A stretch of DNA of 64,000 bases from CAWBXL01 sp963837365 (GCA_963837365.1 CAWIMW010000001.1:682001-746000), one strand, 5' to 3'. Positions 46,635-55,951 are shown, counted from the first letter of the stretch. Notes: generated from the sequence alone by a model not told the origin. A program made the numbers and translations.

Positions 46635-47825
46635 TTACGCGTACGTGCTGACCGAGCCGACATTGCGCTCTCGGCGGGCGGCTGTGATGCGTTCCAGATA
46701 ACCACTTTCGCGGAAAGCCTGCATCGGATCCTGCGGCAGGCCGTGACTTTTGCGCCAGTCTTGTATGACCGGCCTTACGTCACACCAAAACGCGGAGCGC
46801 AGGCATTCTTCCGCGTCCACCAGTGAACAGCTTTGCTGGAGCTTCGCCAGTTTTTCGTGGTCGACCAAGGAGGCCTTGGCGTAGAGCTCTTGCGCCGTGC
46901 AAACGGTCTGGATCATCGCTTCCATTTTCCCTTTGAGGTTATGGCTTTGGTCCACCATGTAGGCGATGTCTGTGGGGGCGCTAGTTTCCCATTCGTAGGT
47001 ATGAATTTCATGGAAGATCCTGAAGATTTGGTAGGGATCAATCGAGCCGAGAGTTAGATCGTCGTCCGCATAACGGCGATCGTTGAAATGAAAACCCCCG
47101 ATCATGTTGTGATGCAGCAGCCAGGCCACGATCTGTTCGATGTTCTGGGCCTGGTAGTGATGGCCGGTATCGACCAGAACAAGTGCCTGTGGTCCTGCTG
47201 CCTTAGCCAGAAGAAAAGCCATTCCCCAGTCGGCGACGTCGGTATGGTAAAAGGCCGGTTCGAAAGGTTTGTATTCGATCAGTAGACGTTGCTTTGGGCT
47301 GAGTCGCGCATGGACTTCTTTTAGGGCTTCCTCGAACCAGGCAATGCGCTTCCGCATGTTCTGGGTCCCGGGATAGTTCGATCCGTCGGCGAACCAGGGT
47401 GAGATGTCACGGCATTTGAGCGCATCAGCGATGGCGACACAATCTACCATGTGATGGATGGTGCGCTTGCGGATTGCCGGATCAGGGTTGCCCGCTGAAC
47501 CATACTTATATTCTTGATCCTGAAACACGTTGGGATTGATCGATCCGGGGCGGACTCCATATTTCTCCGCCAGACCTTCAATTTCTCCGGCTTGTTCCAA
47601 CCCTTTCGGCATATCCCATTGGATATGCAATGCCACCGTCGGACAGGAACCAGTCAGCGCATGCACTTGTCCGGCATCGCTGAACTTGTCTTCAGTCGAG
47701 ATCGCCGCCGCTGCCTGGACAAATTTTCCAAACCGGGTACCCGTGTTGGCAAACCCCCAGGAGGGTAACTCAATATGAAGAGCATCCAGCGCTCGGTAGA
47801 TCCGCTTCTCTTGCTTGTCAGTCAT
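46635..47825 (-). CDS. rhaI: L-rhamnose isomerase (RhaI type)
   Basis: A 396-residue TIM-barrel isomerase of the kind known from Pseudomonas and other non-enteric bacteria. Visible segments: LPSWGFANTGTRFGKFVQ, PTVALHIQWDMP, the metal-site strands LLIEYKPFEPAFYHTDVADWG and LVLVDTGHHYQ, and GGFHFNDRRYADDDLTLGSIDP. It converts L-rhamnose to L-rhamnulose. Its ATG overlaps the stop of rhaB (ATGA). It is last of three overlapping genes, read from the promoter before rhaD. Confidence 0.92.
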   Translation of the reverse strand: MTDKQEKRIYRALDALHIELPSWGFANTGTRFGKFVQAAAAISTEDKFSDAGQVHALTGSCPTVALHIQWDMPKGLEQAGEIEGLAEKYGVRPGSINPNVFQDQEYKYGSAGNPDPAIRKRTIHHMVDCVAIADALKCRDISPWFADGSNYPGTQNMRKRIAWFEEALKEVHARLSPKQRLLIEYKPFEPAFYHTDVADWGMAFLLAKAAGPQALVLVDTGHHYQAQNIEQIVAWLLHHNMIGGFHFNDRRYADDDLTLGSIDPYQIFRIFHEIHTYEWETSAPTDIAYMVDQSHNLKGKMEAMIQTVCTAQELYAKASLVDHEKLAKLQQSCSLVDAEECLRSAFWCDVRPVIQDWRKSHGLPQDPMQAFRESGYLERITAARRERNVGSVSTYA

Positions 47826-49390
47826 GCTGAGGGCCTCTCTGATTCTGGGATCGATTCTTGCCGCTCGCTTGATGCGGACGGCGCCTGCTGCGCTGCGGAT
47901 GCAACTGGTCTGCCCGCGAGTAACTCCGCGAACTTCGCGACCACAGCCTCATTTACGCCAGTTCTGTCGCTGTATTCACGGGCAAGCGCCGCTAGCTGAA
48001 TGGCGAAATTGCCAATGGTGGCGCACTCGGTAGGACCTACGACTACTTTCAATCCTGTTGCTTTGGCGGTAAGGCGATTTAGAAATCCATTCCGGCTTCC
48101 ACCGCCCACAATGTACAACCGCGCGAACGTTTTTTGGGTGATCTTCATTACATCCTGTAAGACAGCGGCATAGCGAGCGGCGAGACTGTGGAAAATTAAA
48201 TTTGCCGCGACGGGGGCATCCGCAGATTGCTCGGAGATGGCAGACTTCCCATTCCTCAGTCGTTGGGCATTGATGCGTGACAGCATATTTCCCGGCAGAA
48301 GCAAGTCAGGATCGTCCACGTCCAATAAATGGTCATGTGCAGGAAGTTTTGCGCTCGCAGTGATTAGATCGTCCAGCGTCCATGCCGCGCCTTGTGATTG
48401 CCATTGCTCCATGCACTGACGCAGCAGCCACATGCCATTCACGTTCTTGAGGAAGTAAGTCTTGCCGCCTACGCCGCCTTCATTACTGAAATTCTTGTCG
48501 CGCGCGGCAGCAGAAACGTTGGGCAAATCAAGCACACAACCCACCAGAGACCATGTACCCGAACTGATAAAGGCCCAGTCATTTCCATGCGCTGGAATTC
48601 CCGCGATAGCCGACGCGGTGTCGTGACAAGCCGGCACGATCAGTCGCGTATTGCGAAACGCGGGCAATTTCGCCAAGGGGCCGGTTACTTGGCCGATCTC
48701 GGTTCCACTCCGCGCCAGAGGGGGCGCAGCATTAATATCCAGACCAGCAGCGCTGAATATTTCTGGGCACCAGGAGTGATTGCTTACGCCAAGCAGTTCG
48801 GTATGGGTTGCATTGGTGTACTCGGAGATGAGCTTTCCGCCCAAACGATAGAGTACGTACTCCGGCAAATTCACCCACCTCGCGCTTTGCTCGATTCCGG
48901 AGGCGCTGTCTGCGAAGAGCTGATACAGGGTGTTCAGCGGAAGACTCTGGGCGCCAGTCAACTCATAAAGCCGTTCAGCGGGAATTCGCTTGTGTACTTG
49001 TTTTTGCGCTGTCACATTGCGTTCGTCCCGATAACAGAATGGATTGGCGATCAATTTTCCCTGAGAATCCAAACGAACATAATCCACCGCCCAGCCATCG
49101 ACTCCGACGGCAGCGATGCCTTCGGTGGCGACACGCGCACATTCGCGCAGTCCTTCTTCTACGCCAGCGTAGATTTTCTGGATGTCCCATCGCAAGCCGT
49201 CGCTGGTGAGGACCGGTGCATTTGGAAAACGGTGTGCGAGGGTGATCTCGGGAACTTCGTTGATCCACCGCAGCAGGGAAACTCGGCAACTCTCCGCACC
49301 CAAATCAACTGCGACTAAGGCCCGGGTGTCGCCGGATGGCGGCCCATCGTTGCCCTGTGCAGATGTGCGAACGTGGAGAGTGCCAGTCAT
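47822..49390 (-). CDS. rhaB: L-rhamnulokinase
   Basis: A 522-residue FGGY-type sugar kinase. The phosphate-binding start ALVAVDLGAESCRVSLLRW, the sugar site GVDGWAVDYVRLD, the catalytic region around PACHDTASAIAGIPA and the C-terminal ATP site YIVGGGSRNGFLNRLTA are seen. It phosphorylates L-rhamnulose at C1. It is about 30 residues longer than enteric RhaB at the C-terminus (GRPVASAAQQAPSASSERQE...). It overlaps both neighbours by four bases, so expression is coupled. Confidence 0.93.
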   Translation of the reverse strand: MTGTLHVRTSAQGNDGPPSGDTRALVAVDLGAESCRVSLLRWINEVPEITLAHRFPNAPVLTSDGLRWDIQKIYAGVEEGLRECARVATEGIAAVGVDGWAVDYVRLDSQGKLIANPFCYRDERNVTAQKQVHKRIPAERLYELTGAQSLPLNTLYQLFADSASGIEQSARWVNLPEYVLYRLGGKLISEYTNATHTELLGVSNHSWCPEIFSAAGLDINAAPPLARSGTEIGQVTGPLAKLPAFRNTRLIVPACHDTASAIAGIPAHGNDWAFISSGTWSLVGCVLDLPNVSAAARDKNFSNEGGVGGKTYFLKNVNGMWLLRQCMEQWQSQGAAWTLDDLITASAKLPAHDHLLDVDDPDLLLPGNMLSRINAQRLRNGKSAISEQSADAPVAANLIFHSLAARYAAVLQDVMKITQKTFARLYIVGGGSRNGFLNRLTAKATGLKVVVGPTECATIGNFAIQLAALAREYSDRTGVNEAVVAKFAELLAGRPVASAAQQAPSASSERQESIPESERPSA

Positions 49391-51594
49391 CGCATGAAGG
49401 CCTCGGTGAGTCCTCCATCGACTGGAATCAAATGACCGGTGGTGCAGCGTGACTTCGGGCCAGCCAGAAACAGAATGGCCTCAGCGCAGTCTTTTGGATC
49501 AATCGCATGATGGGTGAGAGTGCGCTTGGCGTAGAAGTCTGCCAACAGGCCTCGCAATTGTTCGTCAGTCATGGCAGCCTCAAAAGCGATCCCATATTTC
49601 TTAAGTGACGCGATCACGCGATCACGAGGAAACATGGTAGATCCCTTGATCACGGTGGCAGGGCTGATGCCATTCACGCGTATTTTCGGCGACAGGGAAA
49701 TTGCCAGCTCTCGCACCAGGTGGCTTAACGCCGCTTTACTTACGTCGTAGGCTTCGCTGCCGCGCTTGGCCACGATAGCGTTGGCTGAACTGGTCAGCAC
49801 GACGGACGCTTCGAGGTCCTGGTCACGCAGGATGCGGGCAGCCTCGTCTGCAAGCAGATAATTTGCAGTAACATTCAACTCCAGGGTCGTTCCCCACTGC
49901 CGGTCGCTAATTTGACCATCAGGCGACGCAGGAAACAAGGCTGCCGTATTGATGAGAATGTCCAGCCCACCGTACTCGGCGATCAGTTGCCGAATTGCCT
50001 GACGGATGGCTTCTCTCTGACTGATATCAACTGGGACTGCTCGTGCAGCTTCTTTTCCGGCGATGACTTTTGCGTCTTCCGCCACCTTTTTTGCTCCCTC
50101 ACTGTCGCGGTCAGCGACTATGACATGGGCGCCGCGCTCTGCTGCAAGCAATACGGTCTCACGGCCAATTCCGCTGCCGCCTCCAACCACCAGCACGATT
50201 TGCCGGCTTAATTCTTTTTCCGCAGGCTGACGGCGGATCTTGGCTTCTTCCAACGCCCAGTATTCAATGCGAAAAGCCTCCGACAAGGGCAAGGCTACAT
50301 AGTTAGAATGCACCTGGAAAGCCTCAGTCGGCGCTGCTGCGCCTGCTTGTGGCAGGGTCTTCGGAGCATTTCCGTCGCCGAGGGAAGTCGCACCTTCCAT
50401 TACGTGGATCGCATTGACATAAAACTCACCGGTTAAGCGTGCCTCCGTCTTGTTCTTTCCAAAGCTGAACATGCCAACACCAGGAATGAGTACAACCGTG
50501 GGGTTGGCATCGCGAATTGCCGGCGAATCCGGCAGCGCGTATGACTTGTAGTATTCCGCGTATTCTTTGCGATACGTGGCCAGCGATGAATCGATCTGTT
50601 GCTTCAATCCCTCGACGCCGGTTGCAGGGTGCAACGCAACAAACAGCGGTCGAACTTTGGTGCGAATGAAATGGTCAGGGCAACTGGTGCCAAGATGAGC
50701 AAGATCCTTTGCATCGCGAGAATTCACGAAGCGAAGAACCTCGGGAAGATCGCTGAAGTTGCCGATCAACCGGCGCGAAGCGGAAACGCGGCCGCGTATA
50801 TAGGGAAAGATATCCCATGCGATCTCACGGTGCTCGGGCGCGGTTTCATACTGCTTCCCGCCGAAAAGCGCTTCATCCTGCTGGTCCGTATGTTTCTGCA
50901 CGAATTGGCCGAGTTCGTCGATGATCGAAATCGTGTTCTCGTAGCATTCGTGCTGGGTTTCGCCCCAGGTAAAAAGTCCGTGCTCGCCCAGAACAATTCC
51001 ATCGCAGCCTGGATTTTTCAGGACTGCATCACGCAACATCATTCCTAATTCAAATCCAGGGCGTTGCCAGGGGACCCAGATCAGGCGGTGATCGAACAGA
51101 TGGTTGAATTCCTCCATCCGCTCACGGCCGTTGGCCGAGGCCGCCAGCGCGATACCCCAGTCAGGATGCAAGTGATCGATGTGGCGGAAGGGGAGGAAGC
51201 CGTGCAGCGGAGTATCAATGGATGCCGCAACCGCATTTTTGCCAAAGGTGCAAAGTGGATACATCCCGACCATCTCATCTTCATGCTCTGCTCCTCGGTA
51301 GTTGTTTTCGAGGGCGTGCAGTTTGTCCAGGTAAAGTGTTGCCAGTCCCGACAGCTTGATACTTCCAAGGTCGCCGCCGCTGCCTTTGATCCACAGTACT
51401 TCTTCTTTTTTGCCGGTCAATGGATCGGTCTGCAAAATCTTCGAGCTGGTATTTCCACCACCGAAATTTGTAATGCGGAGATCCGAGCCCAGCAGATTGG
51501 AGCGATAGCGCAGGCACTCGGCTTCCTCCATGTTCTCGACCGCACGATCATCCCATCGGTCTTCGAGGTATTGCAGTCTTGTTTTGACTTTCAT
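49387..51594 (-). CDS. rhaD: Bifunctional rhamnulose-1-phosphate aldolase / short-chain dehydrogenase
   Basis: A 735-residue fusion. The N-terminal half (about 1-420) is a class II aldolase with GEHGLFTWGETQHECYENT and the metal-binding FRHIDHLHPDW. The C-terminal half (about 470-735) is an SDR with VVGGGSGIGRETVLLAAERGA, the catalytic YDVSKAALSHL and a closing LIPVDGGLTEAFMR. It splits rhamnulose 1-phosphate to DHAP and L-lactaldehyde. By analogy with known RhaD/RhaEW fusions, the dehydrogenase oxidises lactaldehyde to lactate. It is first in the rhaD-rhaB-rhaI operon. Confidence 0.93.
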   Translation of the reverse strand: MKVKTRLQYLEDRWDDRAVENMEEAECLRYRSNLLGSDLRITNFGGGNTSSKILQTDPLTGKKEEVLWIKGSGGDLGSIKLSGLATLYLDKLHALENNYRGAEHEDEMVGMYPLCTFGKNAVAASIDTPLHGFLPFRHIDHLHPDWGIALAASANGRERMEEFNHLFDHRLIWVPWQRPGFELGMMLRDAVLKNPGCDGIVLGEHGLFTWGETQHECYENTISIIDELGQFVQKHTDQQDEALFGGKQYETAPEHREIAWDIFPYIRGRVSASRRLIGNFSDLPEVLRFVNSRDAKDLAHLGTSCPDHFIRTKVRPLFVALHPATGVEGLKQQIDSSLATYRKEYAEYYKSYALPDSPAIRDANPTVVLIPGVGMFSFGKNKTEARLTGEFYVNAIHVMEGATSLGDGNAPKTLPQAGAAAPTEAFQVHSNYVALPLSEAFRIEYWALEEAKIRRQPAEKELSRQIVLVVGGGSGIGRETVLLAAERGAHVIVADRDSEGAKKVAEDAKVIAGKEAARAVPVDISQREAIRQAIRQLIAEYGGLDILINTAALFPASPDGQISDRQWGTTLELNVTANYLLADEAARILRDQDLEASVVLTSSANAIVAKRGSEAYDVSKAALSHLVRELAISLSPKIRVNGISPATVIKGSTMFPRDRVIASLKKYGIAFEAAMTDEQLRGLLADFYAKRTLTHHAIDPKDCAEAILFLAGPKSRCTTGHLIPVDGGLTEAFMR

Positions 51595-51682
51595 AAGTTC
51601 TCAATCTTGTCAGAATTTCCCAAGCTGAACCAGCATCTTCCGTGTAATTCGGGGTTGGGCCGTCCGTCTGGCACGCAAAAGT

Positions 51683-51713
51683 ATAATACTTCATTGATGC
51701 AATAGAACAATAG
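51683..51713 (-). promoter_or_regulatory. rhaD promoter with two CAATAG copies
   Basis: On the minus strand TTGTTC (51705-51710) and TATTAT (51683-51688) are 16 bases apart and fit -35 and -10 boxes. On the plus strand two CAATAG copies (51700-51705 and 51708-51713) cover the -35 box and part of the spacer. That position is where a repressor would compete with polymerase. Confidence 0.6.
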
Positions 51714-51780
51714 TTTCTAATGAAAAACATTGTGAGGGGAAACTGTGGCGACGATATGGCGAAACTGGTGCGGGAGTAGT

Positions 51781-52881
51781 CTAGCTGCGGACGACGTTTC
51801 GGGTGGCCGCAGCGGTGACAAGCTTATGTTCCACGTAGTTATAGGGGGACACACGCTGGCCGCTGAGGATCGCCAGGCCTAAGCGGATAAGCAACGGCCC
51901 GTAACTCTGGGCTTGGTGAGAAACCGAGGCGATAAGGGGGCTGCCCGGGATGCTCATCTCCTCAAGGGCCTCCGGAATGCAATCCTGTCCCACGACAGCC
52001 ACATGTTTCTCTCTGCGTAATTCCCGAATAGCTTGAACAGCGCCGAGGGCGCTGGTGTCGGTTACTGCGGCGATCAAGATTCCCCGGTCTTTAGCATGGC
52101 GTCGCAAGAAATCGAATACCATGCGGTAACTCTTATCGCGCATGCCGCGTCCATCCAATCGGACCATGGACTCGTCGGGAATCCCGGGCAGTTTGGAGCG
52201 GATGCCTTCAAATGCACCTGTAGCACGGCTTTGGACCAGGGGACCTGCTTCCTCAATATCCAGGCCCAATGCCCAGCGAACCTTACCATCCCACGCCTTC
52301 TTTGCGTATTGGGCCAGGTATTCGCCCGCTTCGAACCCCACCCGGTAGTTATCTACCCCAAGGAAAGTCGCGTGGGGATGGGGAATATCGACCGCGATAA
52401 TTGGAATACCCGCCCCGTTAATTTTATCGGCGATGACCGGCGCGGCCCGCTGGTCAATCTGGAATTCGATTACCAGGTCTACATCGCGGGCCAAAAATTC
52501 ATCCGCGTTACGCACTGCGGTTGCGCCGTCATAGCGGTTGTCAAGCATGACCAAGTCCACTCCGGCTGCGGCGGCCGCGCTTTTCAGGCTATCCGCAACT
52601 GCCTCAGAAAAAGGCATCTCCGCGGACTCGCCGCCAAAACCAAAGCGGGCCTTTTTAGGCCGCGCGACCAAACGATATAGGCCGTCTTGGGACTGGGCCA
52701 CATAGCCGCGATGCAGAAATGTCTTCAGGATGCGGTAAACCGTGGTCTTGGAAATATGAGTGCGCTGGTAGATCGCCTCAAGACCGAGCGGAACGCGTTC
52801 CGTTTGCAGCAATTCGAGAATATCAAGCGCCTTGGAAAGGACTGGAATCAGATACAGCCGTCGCGGAGCCAATTTGGTCAA
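51781..52881 (-). CDS. Hybrid regulator: IclR-type winged HTH + periplasmic-binding/LacI-type sugar domain
   Basis: 366 residues. Residues about 10-75 (VLSKALDILELLQTERVPLG, ISKTTVYRILKTFLHRGYVAQ) form an IclR-type winged helix. The rest (about 95-360) is a type-1 periplasmic-binding fold: DLVMLDNRYDGATAVRNADE, GIPIIAVDIPHPHATFLGVDNY, AAVTDTSALGAVQAIRELR, VAVVGQDC. Normal IclR proteins carry a GAF-like effector domain, and normal LacI proteins a different HTH, so this is a swap. Start is a TTG after GGTGAGG. Placed between rhaD and rhaT, it is the likely L-rhamnose-responsive regulator that binds the CAATAG elements. Confidence 0.85.
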   Translation of the reverse strand: MTKLAPRRLYLIPVLSKALDILELLQTERVPLGLEAIYQRTHISKTTVYRILKTFLHRGYVAQSQDGLYRLVARPKKARFGFGGESAEMPFSEAVADSLKSAAAAAGVDLVMLDNRYDGATAVRNADEFLARDVDLVIEFQIDQRAAPVIADKINGAGIPIIAVDIPHPHATFLGVDNYRVGFEAGEYLAQYAKKAWDGKVRWALGLDIEEAGPLVQSRATGAFEGIRSKLPGIPDESMVRLDGRGMRDKSYRMVFDFLRRHAKDRGILIAAVTDTSALGAVQAIRELRREKHVAVVGQDCIPEALEEMSIPGSPLIASVSHQAQSYGPLLIRLGLAILSGQRVSPYNYVEHKLVTAAATRNVVRS

Positions 52882-53055
52882 TGTATGCGCCTCACCAAAA
52901 GAGTAAGCACCTGACTATAGGGTGTACGCAACGATTGTCCCATATTTCAGTAACCTTCTCTGCGTCCCGACGTTTTCCTGCGTGGTTCACGGACACGTGC
53001 TTTGATGGAGAATTGCCGGCCAATGCCTAAGTTTTTCAGAGCGCTTCTAAAATTT

Positions 53056-53138
53056 CAATAGAAAAACGATATCCTAAATAATTCAATAGGTAAACAAATT
53101 TATTTTGCTTGACAATCGCCCTCAATGCTTACTACAGT
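53056..53138 (+). promoter_or_regulatory. Promoter with two CAATAG copies before the decayed receptor and rhaT
   Basis: CAATAG occurs at 53056-53061 and 53084-53089. The second lies in AATTCAATAGGTA-A-ACAAATT (53080-53100), nearly identical to the element before the rhamnosidase. TTGACA (53109-53114) and TACAGT (53133-53138) follow with an 18-base spacer. The promoter once served the receptor, which is now broken, and may today drive rhaT. Confidence 0.65.
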
Positions 53139-53880
53139 GCCGGACGGTCGGGGTGCACCCGCATAGCCAGGGAAGGCGTGCAGTGTGTCAACCCGATTTT
53201 TCAGCGGCCAGCGAAAGAGAATTCCTCAATCGCGGGCGCTGCCCTCAGTCAAAAAGTCTTGTGGGGATCTGGCACCGCCATCAGCATTAATGGAGGCCGC
53301 CCGACATCCAACAACTACACCTTGGACGGCTTGGTCAATACCGACACCGCATTGAATACTCCGGCGGTTATTCTGTCGCAGGATGCCATCCAGGAATTCA
53401 AGGTGCAGAGCGAAACCTACTCTGCGGAATACGGATTCAGCGCCAACCAAGTCAACATCGTGAGCAAAAGTCGGGACCAATCAATTGCACGGGACTGCGT
53501 TTGAGTTTCTCAGAAACGATGCACTGGATGCCTTCTCGCCCTTTCAATCCGGGACCAAGCCGGTGTTGCGGCAAAACCAAATTCGGCTTTGTGGTGGGTG
53601 GTCCCATTTATATTCCCAAACTTTACGACGGTAGAAACAGAAGTTTTTTCCTGGCGAACTACGAAGGCTGGCGAATTCGCCGGGGAAGTAACGCTTTCTT
53701 TAACGCTCCGCCGCCGGCCTGGCTGCAAGGCAATTTTTCGTCTTTGTCCGGGTTAGGTACTCCGGTGGCGGCAGGCGGAACTTGTGTGCCGGGTCCGACT
53801 AACTTTTGCCGGCCGATTGATCCCGCCACCGGTGCGCCCTTTGCGGGCGACATGATCTCTTCGGCTGCGTTTTCCAGGCT
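53139..53880 (+). pseudogene. Decayed Oar-type TonB-dependent receptor
   Basis: Frames shift at least three times. Readable pieces: SINGGRPTSNNYTLDGLVNT and IQEFKVQSETYSAEYGFSA (about 53270-53465), GTNQLHGTAFEFLRNDALDAF (about 53473-53535), FGFVVGGPIYIPKLYDGRN and FFLANYEGWRIRRGS (about 53580-53690), then GNFSSLSGLGTP. These are the plug and first barrel strands of Oar-like receptors. The signal peptide, the regulatory domain and most of the barrel are missing. The intact relative is at 60916. Confidence 0.8.
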
Positions 53881-53955
53881 TGCGCAGCCGCGCTGCTGGG
53901 TATGGGGTGTGTTGAAGTATGCTGATCTTTTCATGCGAAGAATCCTAAGGAGCTT

Positions 53956-55131
53956 ATGAATCCAAATCCGGCAATTGGAGTTCTGTATCACTGGCTGGGC
54001 GGCTTGGCCTCGGGGAGCTTCTACGTCCCCTATCGTGGCGTGAAGGGTTGGGCGTGGGAGACGTTTTGGCTGGCCGGCGGTTTCTTCAGTTGGATCATTG
54101 CCCCGTGGTTTCTGGCGGGACTGCTTACCAAAGATTTGATGGCCGTCCTTCATGAAGCTCCTGCTGCAAGTTTGTTCTGGGCATGCTTCTTCGGATTGCT
54201 GTGGGGAGTCGGCGGCCTTACCTTCGGCCTCACCATGCGTTATTTGGGCCTATCCCTTGGCATGGCGATGGTATTGGGGTTGTGCGCGGCGTTCGGGACG
54301 CTGATGCCCCCGATTTTCAGCGGTGAGTTCATGAGCCACGTAGTCGGTACGACTTCAGGCCGTGTGATTCTGCTGGGAATTTTCGTGTGTCTCGTGGGAA
54401 TCGCGGTCGCAGGACTCGCCGGTATTTCCAAGGAACGCAGGATGTCCACGGAACAGAAGCAGGCGGTGATCAAGGAATTTGATCTGAAGAAGGGAACTGG
54501 TGTCGCGATCCTATCCGGTGTAATGAGCGCGTGCTTCGCTTACGGATTGGCTGCCGGTGATCCCATCAAGGCCCTCACCTTGAACCACGGGACCCCCGTT
54601 TTATGGCAGGGATTGCCGGTGCTGATCGTGGTGCTGGTAGGAGGCTTCACCACAAATTTCATCTGGTGCATGTGGTTGAATTTTCGTAACCACACCGGCC
54701 ACCAATATTTCAGCGCGAAGCCGGGGCAGATGGGAGATGGATCGCCCACCTTGGAAACTGCGCTAGACGCGCCGAGCCGGGAAGTAGTGGAGCATGCGCC
54801 GTCCCGCATCGCCGTACTTGAACCTACGTCTGCAACTAAGCGTGTCCCCATGCTGCGTAATTATTTGCTGTGCGCGCTGGCCGGTACCACCTGGTATTTT
54901 CAGTTCTTCTTTTACACCATGGGTGAAACCCAAATGGGCCAGTACAAATTTTCCAGCTGGACTCTTCACATGGCCAGCATCATTATCTTTAGCAGTTTGT
55001 GGGGGATTGGCCTGAAAGAGTGGAAAGGCGCGGGCAAGACCGCGGGAGGTTTACTTGCTCTGGCGCTTATGTTGCTTGTCGGCTCTACCGTCATCGTGGG
55101 ATACGGCAACTATCTCGGTCTGGCTCACTAA
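53956..55131 (+). CDS. rhaT: L-rhamnose/H+ symporter RhaT
   Basis: 391 residues with ten predicted membrane helices. The N-terminus IGVLYHWLGGLASGSFYVPY and the RhaT-typical FWACFFGLLWGVGGLTFGLTMRYLG and LGLSLGMAMVLGLCAAFGTL are clear. A hydrophilic loop (about 255-295) separates the two halves, longer than in enteric RhaT. It imports L-rhamnose with protons. AAGGAG precedes the ATG. It follows the receptor remnant by about 75 bases and precedes the lactate-dehydrogenase remnant. Confidence 0.9.
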   Translation: MNPNPAIGVLYHWLGGLASGSFYVPYRGVKGWAWETFWLAGGFFSWIIAPWFLAGLLTKDLMAVLHEAPAASLFWACFFGLLWGVGGLTFGLTMRYLGLSLGMAMVLGLCAAFGTLMPPIFSGEFMSHVVGTTSGRVILLGIFVCLVGIAVAGLAGISKERRMSTEQKQAVIKEFDLKKGTGVAILSGVMSACFAYGLAAGDPIKALTLNHGTPVLWQGLPVLIVVLVGGFTTNFIWCMWLNFRNHTGHQYFSAKPGQMGDGSPTLETALDAPSREVVEHAPSRIAVLEPTSATKRVPMLRNYLLCALAGTTWYFQFFFYTMGETQMGQYKFSSWTLHMASIIIFSSLWGIGLKEWKGAGKTAGGLLALALMLLVGSTVIVGYGNYLGLAH

Positions 55132-55151
55132 ACTGGGCCTCGCTTGCCTTC

Positions 55152-55750
55152 ATGAATCTCTCAACTGCGATCAATATCGGCGATTTGCGTCGCATGGCTC
55201 GGGAGCGTCTGCCTAAAGTCGTCTTTGACTATCTGGACGGTGGCGCGGAAGACGAAGTTACACTGCGCGCACATTGCGCCGCATTTAATTCCTTACTTTT
55301 CGCCCGCGTAACGCCGTAGCCTTCGGCGAATGCGACTTGCGTACCAAAGTATTAGGTTTTGATTTATCGTTTCCCGCTATCCTCGCGCCAGTCGGCTACA
55401 GCCGCATGATGCATCGCGAAGGAGAAGTAGCCGCGGCTAGCCCCGCTGGGGCTGCCGGCACTGGATATATTCTTTCTACAATTTCCGGACACCGCATGGA
55501 AGATGTGAAGGCAGTGTCGGATGGGCCGGTTTGGTATCAGTTGTACCTGTTAGGAGGCAGCGGACCAGCCGAAGCCTCCATCGAGCGGGCTCGTAATGCG
55601 GGCTTCTCCGCGCTGGTGGTAACCATTGATACCGCTGTTGCCGGACTGAGGGAGCGCGACTATCGCAACGGAATGAAGCCATTGATGGCAGCGAACTCGT
55701 TTTTTTGTAGGCCGAATGCTCGCGCATCCTCTAAAAATCCTTCGACTTAG
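55152..55750 (+). pseudogene. Truncated FMN-dependent L-lactate dehydrogenase-like gene
   Basis: The first frame (MNLSTAINIGDLRRMARERL, PKVVFDYLDGGAEDEVTLRAH) is the N-terminus of the LldD/alpha-hydroxy-acid oxidase family. A frameshift near 55310 leads to LRTKVLGFDLSFPAILAPVG, AAGAAGTGYILSTIS, VWYQLYLLGGSGPAEASIERA and TIDTAVAGLRERDYRNGM. Then the gene breaks off with a foreign tail. The C-terminal half, with the catalytic histidine, is absent. It would have oxidised the L-lactate made from rhamnose to pyruvate. Confidence 0.8.
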
Positions 55751-55848
55751 CTACGCTTAGTCTCGCGAATTCGCGGCCAGCGATCTCCGATTACTACAAG
55801 TGGACGCAATTGCCTTACAATGACTGGCGCGTATGAGTAAACGTTTGC

Positions 55849-55951
55849 TCAGGTCGCCTCGGTCGAGAGTAAGCTGAAAAATGTGAGTAGCACGATGCAC
55901 TACATGGCACCTGCTTACTCCATCCAGGTGATTCAGCTCGATCAGAAGTAA
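55849..55951 (+). pseudogene. C-terminal remnant of an arabinofuranosidase-like enzyme
   Basis: The frame AQVASVESKLKNVSST then MHYMAPAYSIQVIQLDQK ends at a normal stop. It has the form of the last strands of GH51-type enzymes (FxAPAYSIxVIxLD). Nothing upstream continues it. An intact GH51 gene starts less than 100 bases downstream. Confidence 0.5.

Noticed and set aside
48398..49318. A 306-codon open frame on the plus strand
   Set aside because: It is antisense to rhaB, with no family match and no start signal.
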